From the NCBI RefSeq assembly GCF_000331735.1, contig NC_020126.1, forward strand, positions 4,278,001-4,342,000: a DNA stretch of 64,000 nt, given 5' to 3'. The notes beneath the pieces are model-generated. The model made no database searches and was not told the origin of the DNA. It was given only the letters and a program-made list of their open reading frames with translations. Origin of the DNA: Myxococcus stipitatus DSM 14675. Its GTDB lineage: Bacteria; Myxococcota; Myxococcia; Myxococcales; Myxococcaceae. This document shows positions 39,079 through 48,620 of the stretch, one piece after another. The position numbers and the translations under genes are program-made. Each line of letters opens with the position of its first letter. Position 1 is the first letter of the stretch.

Positions 39079-39094
39079 ACAGTTCCTGAACTGT
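39079..39094. promoter_or_regulatory. Palindrome, likely MarR operator of the RND operon
   Basis: ACAGTTCCTGAACTGT consists of perfect 7-bp arms around a 2-base spacer, 92 bases upstream of the fusion-protein GTG. Size and symmetry suit a MarR dimer, and a MarR gene lies in the operon. Binding is inferred. Confidence 0.55.
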
Positions 39095-39280
39095 CTGTCA
39101 AGGCGATACTCCGCAAAGCGGACTATCTTTCTCGGTGGCTATTTAATGGTCGCCTGCCTGGTTGGCAGGACTTTTCGCGCGGAGTGCCAGGAAGTGGCGC
39201 TGGGAAGTGTGAGCTGGCCCATGGCTCGGCGCGTCACGAGAAGCCCGGACTCGGACCCCTTGTTCCCGGGGCCTCCTTGT

Positions 39281-39300
39281 TATTGATTCGAGAATCAATA
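39281..39300. promoter_or_regulatory. Palindromic operator upstream of acyl-CoA dehydrogenase
   Basis: TATTGATTCGAGAATCAATA has perfect 9-bp arms around GA, in an AT-rich island, ending 26 bases before the dehydrogenase start. The core TTGATTC..GAATCAA nearly repeats at 31338-31353. A TetR-type fatty-acid regulator is the likely kind of binder, from the general design of such sites. Confidence 0.65.
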
Positions 39301-39326
39301 CTGACGTTCCCCCAGGAGGGATGAGC

Positions 39327-40466
39327 ATGCCGAACCCGTTCACGGAGGAGCACGAGGCGTTCCGCAAGACAGTGCGCGCCTTCGTCGACAAGGAGATGGC
39401 GCCGTACGGGCTGGAGTGGGACAGGGCGGGCATCTTTCCGCGGGAGTTGTTCAAGAAGTGCGCGGACCTGGGCTTCCTCGGCATCAACCACGACCCGAAG
39501 TACGGCGGCAGCGGGCTGGACTACTGGTACGTGACGGCGTTCTGCGAGGAGCTCAGCCATAGCCGCAACGCGGGCGTGAACATGGCGCTGCTGGTGCAGA
39601 GCCAGATGGCGACGCCCATCATCAACGAGGTAGGCACGGACGAGCAGAAGCGCGAGTTCCTGGAGCCTGCCCTCAAGGGCGAGCGCATTGCCGCGCTGGG
39701 CGTCAGTGAGCCGGGGTGTGGCTCGGACGTGGCGAGCATCAAGACGACGGCGCGCCGGGATGGCGACGACTACGTCATCAACGGCTCGAAGATGTGGATC
39801 ACCAACGGCACGCGCGCCGACTTCATCACCCTGGCGGTGCGCACCGGGAGCGAGGGCTACGGTGGCATCTCGCTGGTGACGTTCCCCACGGACGTGAAGG
39901 GCTTCAGCGTCTCGAAGAAGCTCGACAAGGTGGGCAACCTGTCCTCGGACACGGCCATCCTCTACTTCGAGGACTGCCGCATCCCCGCCCGCTACGTGCT
40001 GGGCGAGGAGAACGAGGGCTTCTACCACATCATGACGAACTTCCAGGGTGAGCGCCTGGTGGGCGCCATCACCACGGTGGGCGGCATGGAGCGGATGATG
40101 GAGGACGCCATCCAGTACGGCAACGAGCGCGAGGCGTTCGGCCGGCCGCTGATGAAGTTCCAGGTCTGGCGCCACAAGTTCGTGGAGCACCTGACCGCCA
40201 TCGAGGCGGCCAAGCGGCTGACGTACCACGCGGTGGACATCTTCGACCGCAAGGAGAACGCGGTGAAGGAGATCTCCATGGCGAAGCTGTTCGCCGGAGA
40301 CCTGGCCCAGCGCGTGGCCTACGACACGCAGCAGTTCTTCGGAGGCATGGGCTACATCGAGGAGACGCCCATCGCGCGCGCGTGGCGCGACGTGCGCCTC
40401 ATCACCATCGGCGGAGGAACGTCCGAGGTGATGAAGGAGATCCTCTCGAAGATCTACGGCTTCTGA
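39327..40466 (+). CDS. Acyl-CoA dehydrogenase
   Basis: 379 residues, the usual length. Introduces the first double bond in beta-oxidation using FAD. Clear family signatures: [20 protein letters not shown] (FAD and substrate site), [18 protein letters not shown], and near the C terminus [37 protein letters not shown] with the acidic base region. Two ATGs compete; the second (39327) is chosen because AGGAGGG ends six bases before it and only abuts the first (39321). Single-gene unit behind the palindrome, with a hairpin downstream. Chain-length preference cannot be read. Confidence 0.95.
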   Translation: MPNPFTEEHEAFRKTVRAFVDKEMAPYGLEWDRAGIFPRELFKKCADLGFLGINHDPKYGGSGLDYWYVTAFCEELSHSRNAGVNMALLVQSQMATPIINEVGTDEQKREFLEPALKGERIAALGVSEPGCGSDVASIKTTARRDGDDYVINGSKMWITNGTRADFITLAVRTGSEGYGGISLVTFPTDVKGFSVSKKLDKVGNLSSDTAILYFEDCRIPARYVLGEENEGFYHIMTNFQGERLVGAITTVGGMERMMEDAIQYGNEREAFGRPLMKFQVWRHKFVEHLTAIEAAKRLTYHAVDIFDRKENAVKEISMAKLFAGDLAQRVAYDTQQFFGGMGYIEETPIARAWRDVRLITIGGGTSEVMKEILSKIYGF

Positions 40467-40504
40467 CGCCCCGGATTCACGAGAGCGTCCTGGGCTGACC
40501 GGGT

Positions 40505-40529
40505 GCCGGAGCGCGTCGATGGCTCCGGC
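40505..40529. terminator. Hairpin between acyl-CoA dehydrogenase and a convergent lipoprotein gene
   Basis: GCCGGAGC (40505-40512) pairs exactly with GCTCCGGC (40522-40529) across 9 bases, between the two stops. Confidence 0.6.
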
Positions 40530-40536
40530 CCGCGGC

Positions 40537-40905
40537 TCAGTGGTGGTGGCTGGTGGGGTGGTGCTGCTGGTCGCGCCGCCGCTGGTCACGCGCCTGTTCG
40601 TCGCGCCGTCGCTGGTCCTCGTGTTGTTCTCGCTGGCGGTTCTCCTCTTCCTCCGCCTCGATGATGGCCACGCCGCCCGCGACGGCGGAGGCGCTCTGCT
40701 GTGACTGCGTGGCGCCCGGCACCTGGCACACGCAGCCCGCGGAGTTCCGGATGATGACGACCGAGCCGAGCTCCATCCCGATATCCGTGCAGATGGTCTT
40801 GCACTCGGAGACGCGTTCCTTGGGCACGGCCAGGTTCGCGGCGGGGGCGACGACACAGCCTGAGAGGGCGAGCGACGCCAGCACGACGAAGGGTTTCAGG
40901 GGCAT
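40537..40905 (-). CDS. Small lipoprotein with charged, His-rich tail
   Basis: 122 residues. Lipobox LALSGCVVA puts the anchor at Cys17. A short globular part with four cysteines (SECKTICTDIGMELGSVVIIRNSAGCVCQVPGA) could be held by two disulfides. The last 40 residues are a highly charged run rich in Glu, Arg, Gln and Asp that ends HHPTSHHH. No family recognised; comparable small lipoproteins are frequent in myxobacteria. An ATCTAGC inverted repeat lies 11 bases upstream of the ATG. Confidence 0.8.
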   Translation of the reverse strand: MPLKPFVVLASLALSGCVVAPAANLAVPKERVSECKTICTDIGMELGSVVIIRNSAGCVCQVPGATQSQQSASAVAGGVAIIEAEEEENRQREQHEDQRRRDEQARDQRRRDQQHHPTSHHH

Positions 40906-40915
40906 GGTGCCGGCG

Positions 40916-40933
40916 ATCTAGCACGAGCTAGAT
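40916..40933. repeat. 7-bp inverted repeat with CTAG cores upstream of the small lipoprotein gene
   Basis: ATCTAGC (40916-40922) and GCTAGAT (40927-40933) flank ACGA. CTAG is rare in such GC-rich DNA, so two copies in an exact inverted repeat are notable. Could be an operator for the lipoprotein gene or a terminator of the zinc-ribbon gene. Confidence 0.4.
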
Positions 40934-40995
40934 GAGCCCCTCCGAAGTGGTCGTCGCCGTGAAGCCCGAACGCCAGACGCGCCGCGCAATGCACC

Positions 40996-41283
40996 TCAGC
41001 GCTTGCGGAACAGGGCCTCCGCGGCATTCAGCATCGCGTCGCGGCTGGCCTTGGCGTGAAGGCCGCCTTCGCCAATCTGGAAGAGCTCGCAGAAGTTGGC
41101 GCCGTCCTTGTCGGAGGGCACCTCGGCGAAGGGCTCCTTGCATTCCTTGGCCACGCTCGCGTCGTAGTGCCGGCAGTTGCGGCACGAGCGCACGTCTTCG
41201 TCACAGTGGGGGCAGGTGTCGCTCCTCCCCACCTGATTGGCGATGATGTCGAGCGAGTGTCCACAGTGCGCACACCCAGGCAT
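40996..41283 (-). CDS. Small zinc-ribbon protein
   Basis: 95 residues, cytoplasmic. Cysteine pairs CAHCG, CPHCDE and CRNCRHYD, then CKEP and FCELF, suggest one or two structural zinc sites. The later stretch EPFAEVPSDKDGANFCELFQIG is reminiscent of small cysteine-rich domains found in several bacterial phyla, function unknown. ATG at 41283 has GGAGG five bases upstream; the in-frame GTG two codons earlier is too close to it. Nucleic-acid or protein binding is possible; not decidable from sequence. Confidence 0.82.
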   Translation of the reverse strand: MPGCAHCGHSLDIIANQVGRSDTCPHCDEDVRSCRNCRHYDASVAKECKEPFAEVPSDKDGANFCELFQIGEGGLHAKASRDAMLNAAEALFRKR

Positions 41284-41342
41284 GGCCACCTCCGCGGAAG
41301 AAGGGCCGCCATTGTGCCAGCACGCCGCGCGGGCGGGGAGAC

Positions 41343-41759
41343 CTAGCGTTGGAGGCTGGACACGAGCGTCGGCCGGGGCTCCGAGGAGGCGGCGGGGGGC
41401 TCGGCCGAGGGGCGCAGCTCGCCCATGGCATCCAGGAGCTGGTCATCCAGGCGCTTGAGCAGGAACAGGACGTAGGCGCCCACCAGCGACATGGCCGCCG
41501 CCAGCACGCCCAACATCATTCCCCGCTCCCACAGGTGGGCCTTCTCCATCACCGTGCGCCGCTCGGAGAACGTCTTGAGCTGGGCGTCGGCGGCCTTGCC
41601 ATCCAGACGGCGGGCGTAGTCCTCGGCCTGGGCGGTGCCACGCTCCATCAGCCACTGTCCCTGTCGCTGGAGCGCGTCCGCCTGCAGATAGCAGTAGGCC
41701 GCCCCGCCCGACGAGAGCAGGGTGATGCAGAGTGCCGCCGTCACGGTCCGGGTGCCCAT
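41343..41759 (-). CDS. Small membrane protein with two transmembrane helices
   Basis: 138 residues. One helix near the start (TVTAALCITLLSSGGAAYCYL), a polar helical segment of ~60 residues with coiled-coil character (ALQRQGQWLMERGTAQAEDYARRLDGKAADAQLKTFSERRTVMEKAH), then a second helix (MMLGVLAAAMSLVGAYVLFLL) and a short Ser/Pro-rich tail. ATG at 41759 is chosen over the longer frame because GGAGGA lies seven bases upstream. The layout resembles a minimal sensor without a signalling domain. Function unknown. Divergent from rlmE. Confidence 0.75.
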   Translation of the reverse strand: MGTRTVTAALCITLLSSGGAAYCYLQADALQRQGQWLMERGTAQAEDYARRLDGKAADAQLKTFSERRTVMEKAHLWERGMMLGVLAAAMSLVGAYVLFLLKRLDDQLLDAMGELRPSAEPPAASSEPRPTLVSSLQR

Positions 41760-41856
41760 CGCAATGTCCTCCGGATTCACCATTGCGCGGGTCACGACAC
41801 CCACGACTGCTCCGGCTTCCCGAAGACAGTAGCGGATGGTAGGGACCCCCTCCGAC

Positions 41857-42483
41857 ATGGGCAAGCCCTACCGTCCTAAAGACCACTATTTCCAGAAAGC
41901 CAAGCAAGAAGGGCTCCGAGCACGCTCGGCCTTCAAGGTGGATGAGCTCATCAAGCGGTTCCCCATGGTGAAGAAGGGCCATGTGGTGCTCGACCTGGGA
42001 GCCGCGCCGGGAGGGTTCCTCCAGATCCTGGCGGACGCCGTGGGAGGGGCGGGGCGGGTGATTGGCGTGGACATCGTCGCCATCCGGCCCTTCACCCAGC
42101 GCCACGTGCAGACGGCCGTGTTCGACGTGCTCGCCGACGACTTCGACGCGAAGCTGGCGGCGATGTACGACGGCCCGTTCGACGCGGTCATCTCCGACAT
42201 GGCGCCGAAGACCAGCGGCATCAAGGCCACGGACGAGGCGCGCAGCCTGCGGCTGGCGGGCAAGGCGCTGGAGGTGGCCTCGAAGCGAGGCCGGGCCGGC
42301 TCGTCCTTCGTGGCAAAGGTGTTCATGGGCGGCGACTTCGAGGACTTCCGCAACCAGGTGCGCGCGCTCTTCGAGGAGGTGAAGGTGGTCCGCCCGGAAG
42401 CGACACGCGGGGCGAGCATGGAGGTCTACCTGGTGGGTCTGCGCCGCCGACCCCCGCCGGGCGAGGCACCCGCGGCGCCCTGA
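41857..42483 (+). CDS. rlmE: 23S rRNA 2'-O-methyltransferase (RlmE/FtsJ)
   Basis: 208 residues. Methylates the ribose of a uridine in the A-loop of 23S rRNA late in large-subunit assembly. AdoMet-binding VVLDLGAAPGGFLQIL is at residues 43-58, and the Lys-Asp-Lys-Glu catalytic set is intact: Lys27 (SAFKVDE), Asp114 (ISDMAPKTSG), Lys154 (VAKVFMG) and Glu189 (SMEVYLVG). The ATG at 41857 (MGKPYRPKDHYF) matches the usual start. ftsH, its partner in many bacteria, is not adjacent. The alpha-2-macroglobulin gene starts 49 bases later. Confidence 0.95.
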   Translation: MGKPYRPKDHYFQKAKQEGLRARSAFKVDELIKRFPMVKKGHVVLDLGAAPGGFLQILADAVGGAGRVIGVDIVAIRPFTQRHVQTAVFDVLADDFDAKLAAMYDGPFDAVISDMAPKTSGIKATDEARSLRLAGKALEVASKRGRAGSSFVAKVFMGGDFEDFRNQVRALFEEVKVVRPEATRGASMEVYLVGLRRRPPPGEAPAAP

Positions 42484-42532
42484 ACCGGAATGTGGAACGC
42501 CCGGCCGGCCTCCAGCGTCTAGAGTGCCGACC

Positions 42533-45500
42533 ATGCAACGCACTCCTCGGACCTGGCTCGTCGCCACCACGTTACCGTTGTTGTCTCTGTTGCTGCTCGT
42601 CGCGTCATTCGCGCGAGCAGCTCCGGCCAAGCCGCCTCCGTCGTGGAAGGACATCGACGCGCTGGTGTCGAACCAGAAGGTGGAGGCCGCCGCGCAGGCC
42701 GCGGAGGCCCGCCTCGCCCGAGCCCGGAATGGCTCGGATGAGGCCGAGTGGACGCGTGCGCTGATTCGCACGGTGCAGCTGCGCTCGGCGCTGCATGGCT
42801 ATGAGACGACGGTGCGCTTCCTGCGCGAGGAGCCCTGGCCCAAGGGGGCCCTGTCGCGCGCGACGCTGAACCTCTTCTACGCGAACTCGCTTGTCACCTA
42901 TGCGGAGGCATACGACTGGGAGATTCGCCAGCGGGAGCAGGTGGCGTCCTCCGGCCCGGTGGACCTGAAGTCGTGGACCTACGACCAGATTCTCACCGAG
43001 GCCCAGCGCGCCTACGAGGAGGTCTGGACGCAGCGGCAGTCGCTGGGCAACGAGCCGGTGAAGGTGCTGGCCGACTACATCCGGCCCAACACGTATCCGG
43101 AGGGCATCCGCTCCACGTTGCGCGATGCCGTGACGTACCTGCGCGTGGCGCTGCTGGACAACAGCTCGCACTGGCGGCCCGAGCAGTCCAACGAGCTGTT
43201 CCGGCTGGACCTGGGCTCGCTGCTGGAGGGCTCGCCCACGGTGTCGCTGACGGACCCGAACATCCACCCGCTGGTGAAGGTGGCCGCGGTGCTCGGAGAC
43301 CTGGAGGCGTGGCATCGCGCGGGGGGGCGGCGGGAGGCGGCGCTGGAGGCCCGGCTGCGGCGCTATGAGGTGCTGAACCGGCACTTCACCGAGGACGATG
43401 ACCGTGCGCGGGTGCGCAAGCACCTGGCCGAGCACCTCGTGGCCTACCGGGACGTGCCCTGGTGGACGATGGGGCAGGGGCAGTTGGTGGAACTCGAGGC
43501 GGGCGTGGGCCACGCGGTGCGCGCGCATGCCATGGCGAAGGAGTGCATGGCCGTCCATCCGGACTCGCTCGGGGCCTCGCGGTGCAGGACGCAGAAGGAG
43601 TTGCTGGAGCGGCCGGACTTCAGCCTCGCCTCCATGCGGGCGGATGGCGCCAACCGGCGCTCCATCGAGGTGTCCCACCGCAACGTGCCGGCGCTCTACT
43701 TCCGGGCGTACTCGCTGGATGTCGAGGCGCGGCTGAAGAAGGCGGCGGTCTCCAACATCTTCCCCTATGGCGAAGAGTTGCTGCAGTACATCCGGGGCCG
43801 CAAGCCGGTGGCCTCGTGGAGTGTACAGCTCCCCGCGACGCCGGACCTCCAGTCGCACAACACGTTCGTCACGCCGCCGATGAAGGAGACGGGGACGTAT
43901 GTCGTCGTCGCCTCCGCGCGGGAGGACTTCCGCGAGAAGAGCAATCGCATCGCGGCCTCCTTCCTGTCCGTGACGCCCTGGGTCGCCATCACGCGCAACC
44001 CGAGGGGCGCCGAGGTGGAGGCCCGCGTCGTGAAGGGTGACTCCGGCGTCGTGGCTCCGAAGGTGCTCGTCCGGCTCATCCAGATGGACTACCGCGACGG
44101 CTTCCGCGAGGTGGCGCGGGCCACGACGGACGCCCAGGGCGAGGTGACCTTCCCGCGCTCGAACGAGGGTGCTGGCTACCGAAGCTACATGGTGATGGTG
44201 GGCCAGGGGCGCGAGTCCCTGCTCTTGTTCAACGGCTTGAGCTTCTACAACCCGCCGGAGCCTGGCGAGTCCACGTCGACACTCGTGTTCACGGACCGGA
44301 GCGTCTACCGGCCGCTGCAGAAGCTGATGTGGAAGGCGGTGGCCTATCGCGGCCGCGGCGACCAGGCCCGCTATCGGACGCAGCCGGGAGAGCAGTTGGT
44401 CGTGTCGCTGATGGACCCGAACCACCAGGAGGTGGAGCGGCGCGAGGTTCGCACCAATGACTTCGGCTCGGCCGCGGGTGAGTTCAACATCCCCACCGGA
44501 CGGCTGCTGGGGGCGTGGACGGTGATGGTGCGGTCCGGAGGCTCGGCTTCGGTTCGCGTGGAGGAATACAAGCGGCCGACCTTCGAGGTGACGATGAAGG
44601 ACCCGGACGCGCCGCTGCGAATCAACCGTCCGGCGACGTTCAAGGGAGAGGCGCGCTACTACTTCGGCTTGCCGGTGGCCTCGGGGACGGTGCGCTGGCG
44701 CGCGTACCGCGAGCCCGTGCTGCCCTGGTGGTGGCATCACAACTTCTCCATCTCGATGCAGCGAGACCTGGTGGCCGCGGGCACGTCCACGCTCGATGCG
44801 GATGGTGGCTTCAAGGTGACGTTCACCCCGGAGGTCGACGAGCGCTCCGCGCGCACGCCGGGTCTGAGCTGGCGCTACCGCGTGGAGGCGGACGCGACGG
44901 ACGAGGGCGGCGAGACGCGCTCCGCGAGCCGTGGCTTCCGCCTGGGCTTCGTGGCGGTGGAGGCGCGGGTGGACACGGAGGAGGGCTTCCTGCGCGAAGG
45001 CATGGGGGGCGAGGTCCGGCTCGTGCGGTCCACACTGGATGGTGCGCCTCAGCCGGGCGCGGGGCGTTGGAGGCTGGTGGCGTTGCAGCAGCCTTCGACC
45101 CCGCTGCTGCCCGCGGATGAGCCTCGGCGGGAGCCGACGCTGGCCGCGGACGCGGCGTCGGAGCGCAAGCCCACGCCGGGGGACTCGATCCAGCCGCGCT
45201 GGGAGACGACGTACTCACCACAGACGGCGCTGGCGCGCTGGGGCGATGGCGCGGAGCAGGCGAAGGGCTCGGTGCAGCACGACGCGGAAGGCCTGGCCCG
45301 AGTGAAGCTGCCCGCGCTCAAGGCGGGAGCCTACCGGCTGCACTACGAGACGACGGACGCGTTCGGCCAGACGTTCAAGGTGGCGCGGGAGTTGATGGTG
45401 GCGGGGGCGCGTGCGCCCATCGCGCTGCCGTCCGCGCTGGTGTTGGAGAAGTCGTCGGTGCGCGTGGGGGAGGTGGCGCGGCTGCTCGCGTTCTCCGGCT

Positions 45501-48500
45501 TCGCGGGGCAGCCCTTGATGCTCGACCTGTATCAGGGGGAGCAGCGCATCCTGCGCAAGCTGCTGGTGGGCGGCGAGTCTCCGGCCGTGATTGAAGTCCC
45601 GGTGACGGAGTCGATGCGGGGCGGCTTCACCGCGGTGCTGGTGGCGGTGCGCGACTGGCAGTTCATGGGCTTCAGCGAGCAGGTGTTCGTGCCCTTCGAC
45701 AACAAGGAGCTGACCCTGGAGTTCGCGTCGTTCCGCGACAAGCTGCGTCCGGGGGCGAAGGAGACCTGGCGCGTGACGGTGAAGGGGCCGAAGGGCGCGA
45801 AGGTCGAAGCGGGAGCGGCGGAGTTGCTCGCGTATATGTATGACCAGTCGCTGGACCTGTTCGCGCCGCATGTGCCGGTGAGCGTCTCGGACCTCTATCC
45901 CCAGCGCATGGGCGCGGGGGTTCCAAGTGCCTCCCTGTCCATGGAGCAGGCGCAGTGGTTGGTCTCGCACGACTACGGTGATTTCTTCTCGTGGTCGGCT
46001 CCGGATGGGGATGCGCTGAAGTTCGAGGATGGTTATGGCCTGGGAGGTCCGGGTTACCGGCGCCGCCGGTTCGGCATGGCCTCCGCGCCCAGCGCGAGTG
46101 GCGCCTTGAGGGAGTCGGCGGCCCGTCCTCAGCAGGTGATGAAGCGCAAGATGGACAGCGAGGGCGGCAGGTCTCCCGCGCCGCCTCCGCCGGGCATGCT
46201 GGCCGTCGCGGAGTCGAAGTCGGAGGACCAGCGTGGTGGAGCCCCGTCCGCGGGTGAGCCCCCGGCGGCCGAGATGCGCTCCAACTTCGCGGAGACGGCC
46301 TTCTGGATTCCGCAGCTCCTCACCGGGCCGGATGGCTCCGCGTCGCTGGAGTTCACGGTCCCCGACTCGGTCACGGCCTGGAGGGTGTGGGTCCATGGCG
46401 TCACGCGCGACTTGCAGGGAGGCTCGGTGCAGCGCACCTCCCGGAGCGTGAAGGAGCTGATGGTGCGCCCCTACGTGCCCCGGTTCCTGCGCGAGGGTGA
46501 CCGCGCGGTGCTCGAAGTGGTGGTCAACAACGCGTCGGAGCAGGTGCGCCAGGGCACGCTCACGTTGGACATCGTGGACCCCGAGACGCGCAAGAGCCTG
46601 CTGTCGGAGTTCGGCGTGAAGAATGCCTCGCAGGCCTTCACGGTGGCGCCGGGCAAGGGGACGAACCTGCGATTCTCGCTCACCACGCCCTCGCGCGTGG
46701 GCACGGTGGCCTCCCGCGTGGAGGCTCGCTCGGGAGACGTGAGTGACGGCGAGCTGCGTCCGCTGCCGGTGTTGCCGGGCCGCGTGCACCTGGCGCAGTC
46801 GCGCTTCGTGACGCTCAAGGGCGCGGGCTCGAAGACGATGCGCTTCGATGACCTGAAGAAGGGCGGCGACCCGACGCGGGTGAACGAGCAGCTGGTCGTC
46901 ACCGTCGACACGCAGCTGTTCTACTCGGCGCTCCAGGCGCTGCCGTACCTGGTGGACTACCCCTACGAGTGCTCGGAGCAGACGCTCAATCGCTTCGTGT
47001 CCTCGGGCATCCTCTCGAGCCTCTACAACAAGTACCCCGCCGTCGCGAAGATGGCGAAGGACCTGAGCCAGCGCTCCACCCGGTTCGAGACGTGGGACTC
47101 GGTGGACCCGAACCGCAAGATGTCGCTGGAGGAGACGCCCTGGCTGGAGATGGCGAAGGGTGGGGCGGAGTCCAGTGGTGGCCTGGTGAAGGTGTTGGAC
47201 CCGAAGGTGGCTCGGGCGGAGCGCGACGCGGCGATGGCGAAGCTGAAGAAGGCGCAGACGGCCAGCGGCGGCTTCCCCTGGTGGCCGGGCGGCCCGCCCT
47301 CGCCGTACATGACGCTCTACATCGTCCACGGCCTGTCTCGCGCCATGGAGTACGGCGTGGAGGTTCCCGAGGACATGACGCGTGAGGCGTGGAGCTACCT
47401 GGCTCGGCACTTCCGCGAGGAGTACGCCGGCAAGGCGATGGCGAAGGGGACGGGCTGGGAGTTCATCACCTTCCTCAACTACGTGGCCTCCGCGTACCCG
47501 GACGAGCGCTTCACCGGGGACGCGCTGACCGCGGACGAGCGCCAGAAGATGCTCGCCTTCAGCTTCAAGCACTGGAAGAAGCACTCGCCCTACCTGAAGG
47601 GCTACCTGGCGCTGACGCTGAAGCGCTCGGGGCGCGGCGCGGACGCGACGAAGGTCTGGGACAGCGTGATGGACTCGGCGAAGACCAGCGATGAGCTGGG
47701 CACGTACTGGGCCCCCGAGGACCGCAGCTGGCTCTGGTACAACGACACCACGGAGACACATGCCTTCGCGTTGCGCACCCTCACCGAGCTGAACCCGAAG
47801 GACCCTCGGCGTGAGGGGCTGGTGCAGTGGCTGCTGCTGGACAAGAAGCTCAACCACTGGAAGTCCACGCGGGCCACGGCGGAGTCGCTCTACGCGCTGG
47901 TGAAGTACCTGGAGTCGGAAGGCGCGCTGGGCATCCGCGAGGACGCGACGGTGAAGGTGGGGCCGCGCGTGGTGCGGATGGAGTTCGCGCCGGACGAGTA
48001 CACGGGGAAGAAGAACCAGGTGGTGGTGCCGGGGCCGGAGCTTCAGCCGGAGACGATGAGCTCGGTCGTGGTGGAGAAGTCGACGAAGGGCTTCGCCTTC
48101 GCCTCCGCGACGTGGCACTTCTCCACGGAGAAGCTGCCGGCAGAGGACCGTGGTGACTTCTTCCAGGTGTCGCGCCGCTACTTCCGCCGCGAGCGCGAAG
48201 GGCGTGAGGCCGTGCTCCAGCCGCTCGCCGAGGGTGCGCTCCTCAACCCGGGCGACGAGGTGGAGGTGCACCTGTCGCTGCGCGCGAAGCACGCGGCGGA
48301 GTACGTCCACCTGAGGGACCCGCGCGCCGCGGGTCTCGAGCCGGAGAATGCGCAGTCCCGCCACAAGTGGGACCTGGGCATCGTCTGGTACGAGGAGACG
48401 CGCGACTCCGGCAGCAACTTCTTCTTCGAGTGGCTGCCCGCGGGTGAGTACACCTTCAAGTACCGCCTGCGCGCCAACATGGCGGGCACGTTCCGCGTGG

Positions 48501-48586
48501 GCCCCGCCACCGTGCAGTCCATGTACGCGCCGGAGTTCACCGCGTACTCGGCGGGCGCGGTGCTCAACGTGGGGCCCGCGAAGTAG
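42533..48586 (+). CDS. Bacterial alpha-2-macroglobulin with thioester motif
   Basis: 2017 residues. Signal peptide MQRTPRTWLVATTLPLLSLLLLVASFARA with no lipobox, so periplasmic or secreted rather than inner-membrane anchored. Macroglobulin beta domains fill residues ~400-1150 (STLVFTDRSVYRPLQKLMWKAVAYRG is the typical MG block). A Pro/Ser/Met-rich bait region lies around 1195-1245. The FWIPQLLTGPDGSASLEFTVPDSVTAWRVWVHG block follows, and the thioester motif CSEQ is at Cys1480 (YPYECSEQTLNRFVSSG), leading into the alpha-toroid (GGFPWWPGG) and receptor-binding-like C terminus. Such proteins trap proteases covalently. The usual partner pbpC is not adjacent. A 16-bp hairpin follows. Confidence 0.93.
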   Translation: MQRTPRTWLVATTLPLLSLLLLVASFARAAPAKPPPSWKDIDALVSNQKVEAAAQAAEARLARARNGSDEAEWTRALIRTVQLRSALHGYETTVRFLREEPWPKGALSRATLNLFYANSLVTYAEAYDWEIRQREQVASSGPVDLKSWTYDQILTEAQRAYEEVWTQRQSLGNEPVKVLADYIRPNTYPEGIRSTLRDAVTYLRVALLDNSSHWRPEQSNELFRLDLGSLLEGSPTVSLTDPNIHPLVKVAAVLGDLEAWHRAGGRREAALEARLRRYEVLNRHFTEDDDRARVRKHLAEHLVAYRDVPWWTMGQGQLVELEAGVGHAVRAHAMAKECMAVHPDSLGASRCRTQKELLERPDFSLASMRADGANRRSIEVSHRNVPALYFRAYSLDVEARLKKAAVSNIFPYGEELLQYIRGRKPVASWSVQLPATPDLQSHNTFVTPPMKETGTYVVVASAREDFREKSNRIAASFLSVTPWVAITRNPRGAEVEARVVKGDSGVVAPKVLVRLIQMDYRDGFREVARATTDAQGEVTFPRSNEGAGYRSYMVMVGQGRESLLLFNGLSFYNPPEPGESTSTLVFTDRSVYRPLQKLMWKAVAYRGRGDQARYRTQPGEQLVVSLMDPNHQEVERREVRTNDFGSAAGEFNIPTGRLLGAWTVMVRSGGSASVRVEEYKRPTFEVTMKDPDAPLRINRPATFKGEARYYFGLPVASGTVRWRAYREPVLPWWWHHNFSISMQRDLVAAGTSTLDADGGFKVTFTPEVDERSARTPGLSWRYRVEADATDEGGETRSASRGFRLGFVAVEARVDTEEGFLREGMGGEVRLVRSTLDGAPQPGAGRWRLVALQQPSTPLLPADEPRREPTLAADAASERKPTPGDSIQPRWETTYSPQTALARWGDGAEQAKGSVQHDAEGLARVKLPALKAGAYRLHYETTDAFGQTFKVARELMVAGARAPIALPSALVLEKSSVRVGEVARLLAFSGFAGQPLMLDLYQGEQRILRKLLVGGESPAVIEVPVTESMRGGFTAVLVAVRDWQFMGFSEQVFVPFDNKELTLEFASFRDKLRPGAKETWRVTVKGPKGAKVEAGAAELLAYMYDQSLDLFAPHVPVSVSDLYPQRMGAGVPSASLSMEQAQWLVSHDYGDFFSWSAPDGDALKFEDGYGLGGPGYRRRRFGMASAPSASGALRESAARPQQVMKRKMDSEGGRSPAPPPPGMLAVAESKSEDQRGGAPSAGEPPAAEMRSNFAETAFWIPQLLTGPDGSASLEFTVPDSVTAWRVWVHGVTRDLQGGSVQRTSRSVKELMVRPYVPRFLREGDRAVLEVVVNNASEQVRQGTLTLDIVDPETRKSLLSEFGVKNASQAFTVAPGKGTNLRFSLTTPSRVGTVASRVEARSGDVSDGELRPLPVLPGRVHLAQSRFVTLKGAGSKTMRFDDLKKGGDPTRVNEQLVVTVDTQLFYSALQALPYLVDYPYECSEQTLNRFVSSGILSSLYNKYPAVAKMAKDLSQRSTRFETWDSVDPNRKMSLEETPWLEMAKGGAESSGGLVKVLDPKVARAERDAAMAKLKKAQTASGGFPWWPGGPPSPYMTLYIVHGLSRAMEYGVEVPEDMTREAWSYLARHFREEYAGKAMAKGTGWEFITFLNYVASAYPDERFTGDALTADERQKMLAFSFKHWKKHSPYLKGYLALTLKRSGRGADATKVWDSVMDSAKTSDELGTYWAPEDRSWLWYNDTTETHAFALRTLTELNPKDPRREGLVQWLLLDKKLNHWKSTRATAESLYALVKYLESEGALGIREDATVKVGPRVVRMEFAPDEYTGKKNQVVVPGPELQPETMSSVVVEKSTKGFAFASATWHFSTEKLPAEDRGDFFQVSRRYFRREREGREAVLQPLAEGALLNPGDEVEVHLSLRAKHAAEYVHLRDPRAAGLEPENAQSRHKWDLGIVWYEETRDSGSNFFFEWLPAGEYTFKYRLRANMAGTFRVGPATVQSMYAPEFTAYSAGAVLNVGPAK

Positions 48587-48620
48587 CACGGGCTCCCGAG
48601 GGCGCAGTCGCGACGATGAG

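Larger units (their letters stand above)
38988..39326. promoter_or_regulatory. Divergent promoter region of the RND operon and acyl-CoA dehydrogenase
   Basis: 339 bases with no gene. Contains two palindromes, listed separately: 39079-39094 on the efflux side and 39281-39300 on the dehydrogenase side. AT-rich patches around 39120-39150 (CTATCTTTCTCGG, CTATTTAATGG) may be promoter cores. AGGAGGG at 39314-39320 is the dehydrogenase ribosome site. Confidence 0.5.
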
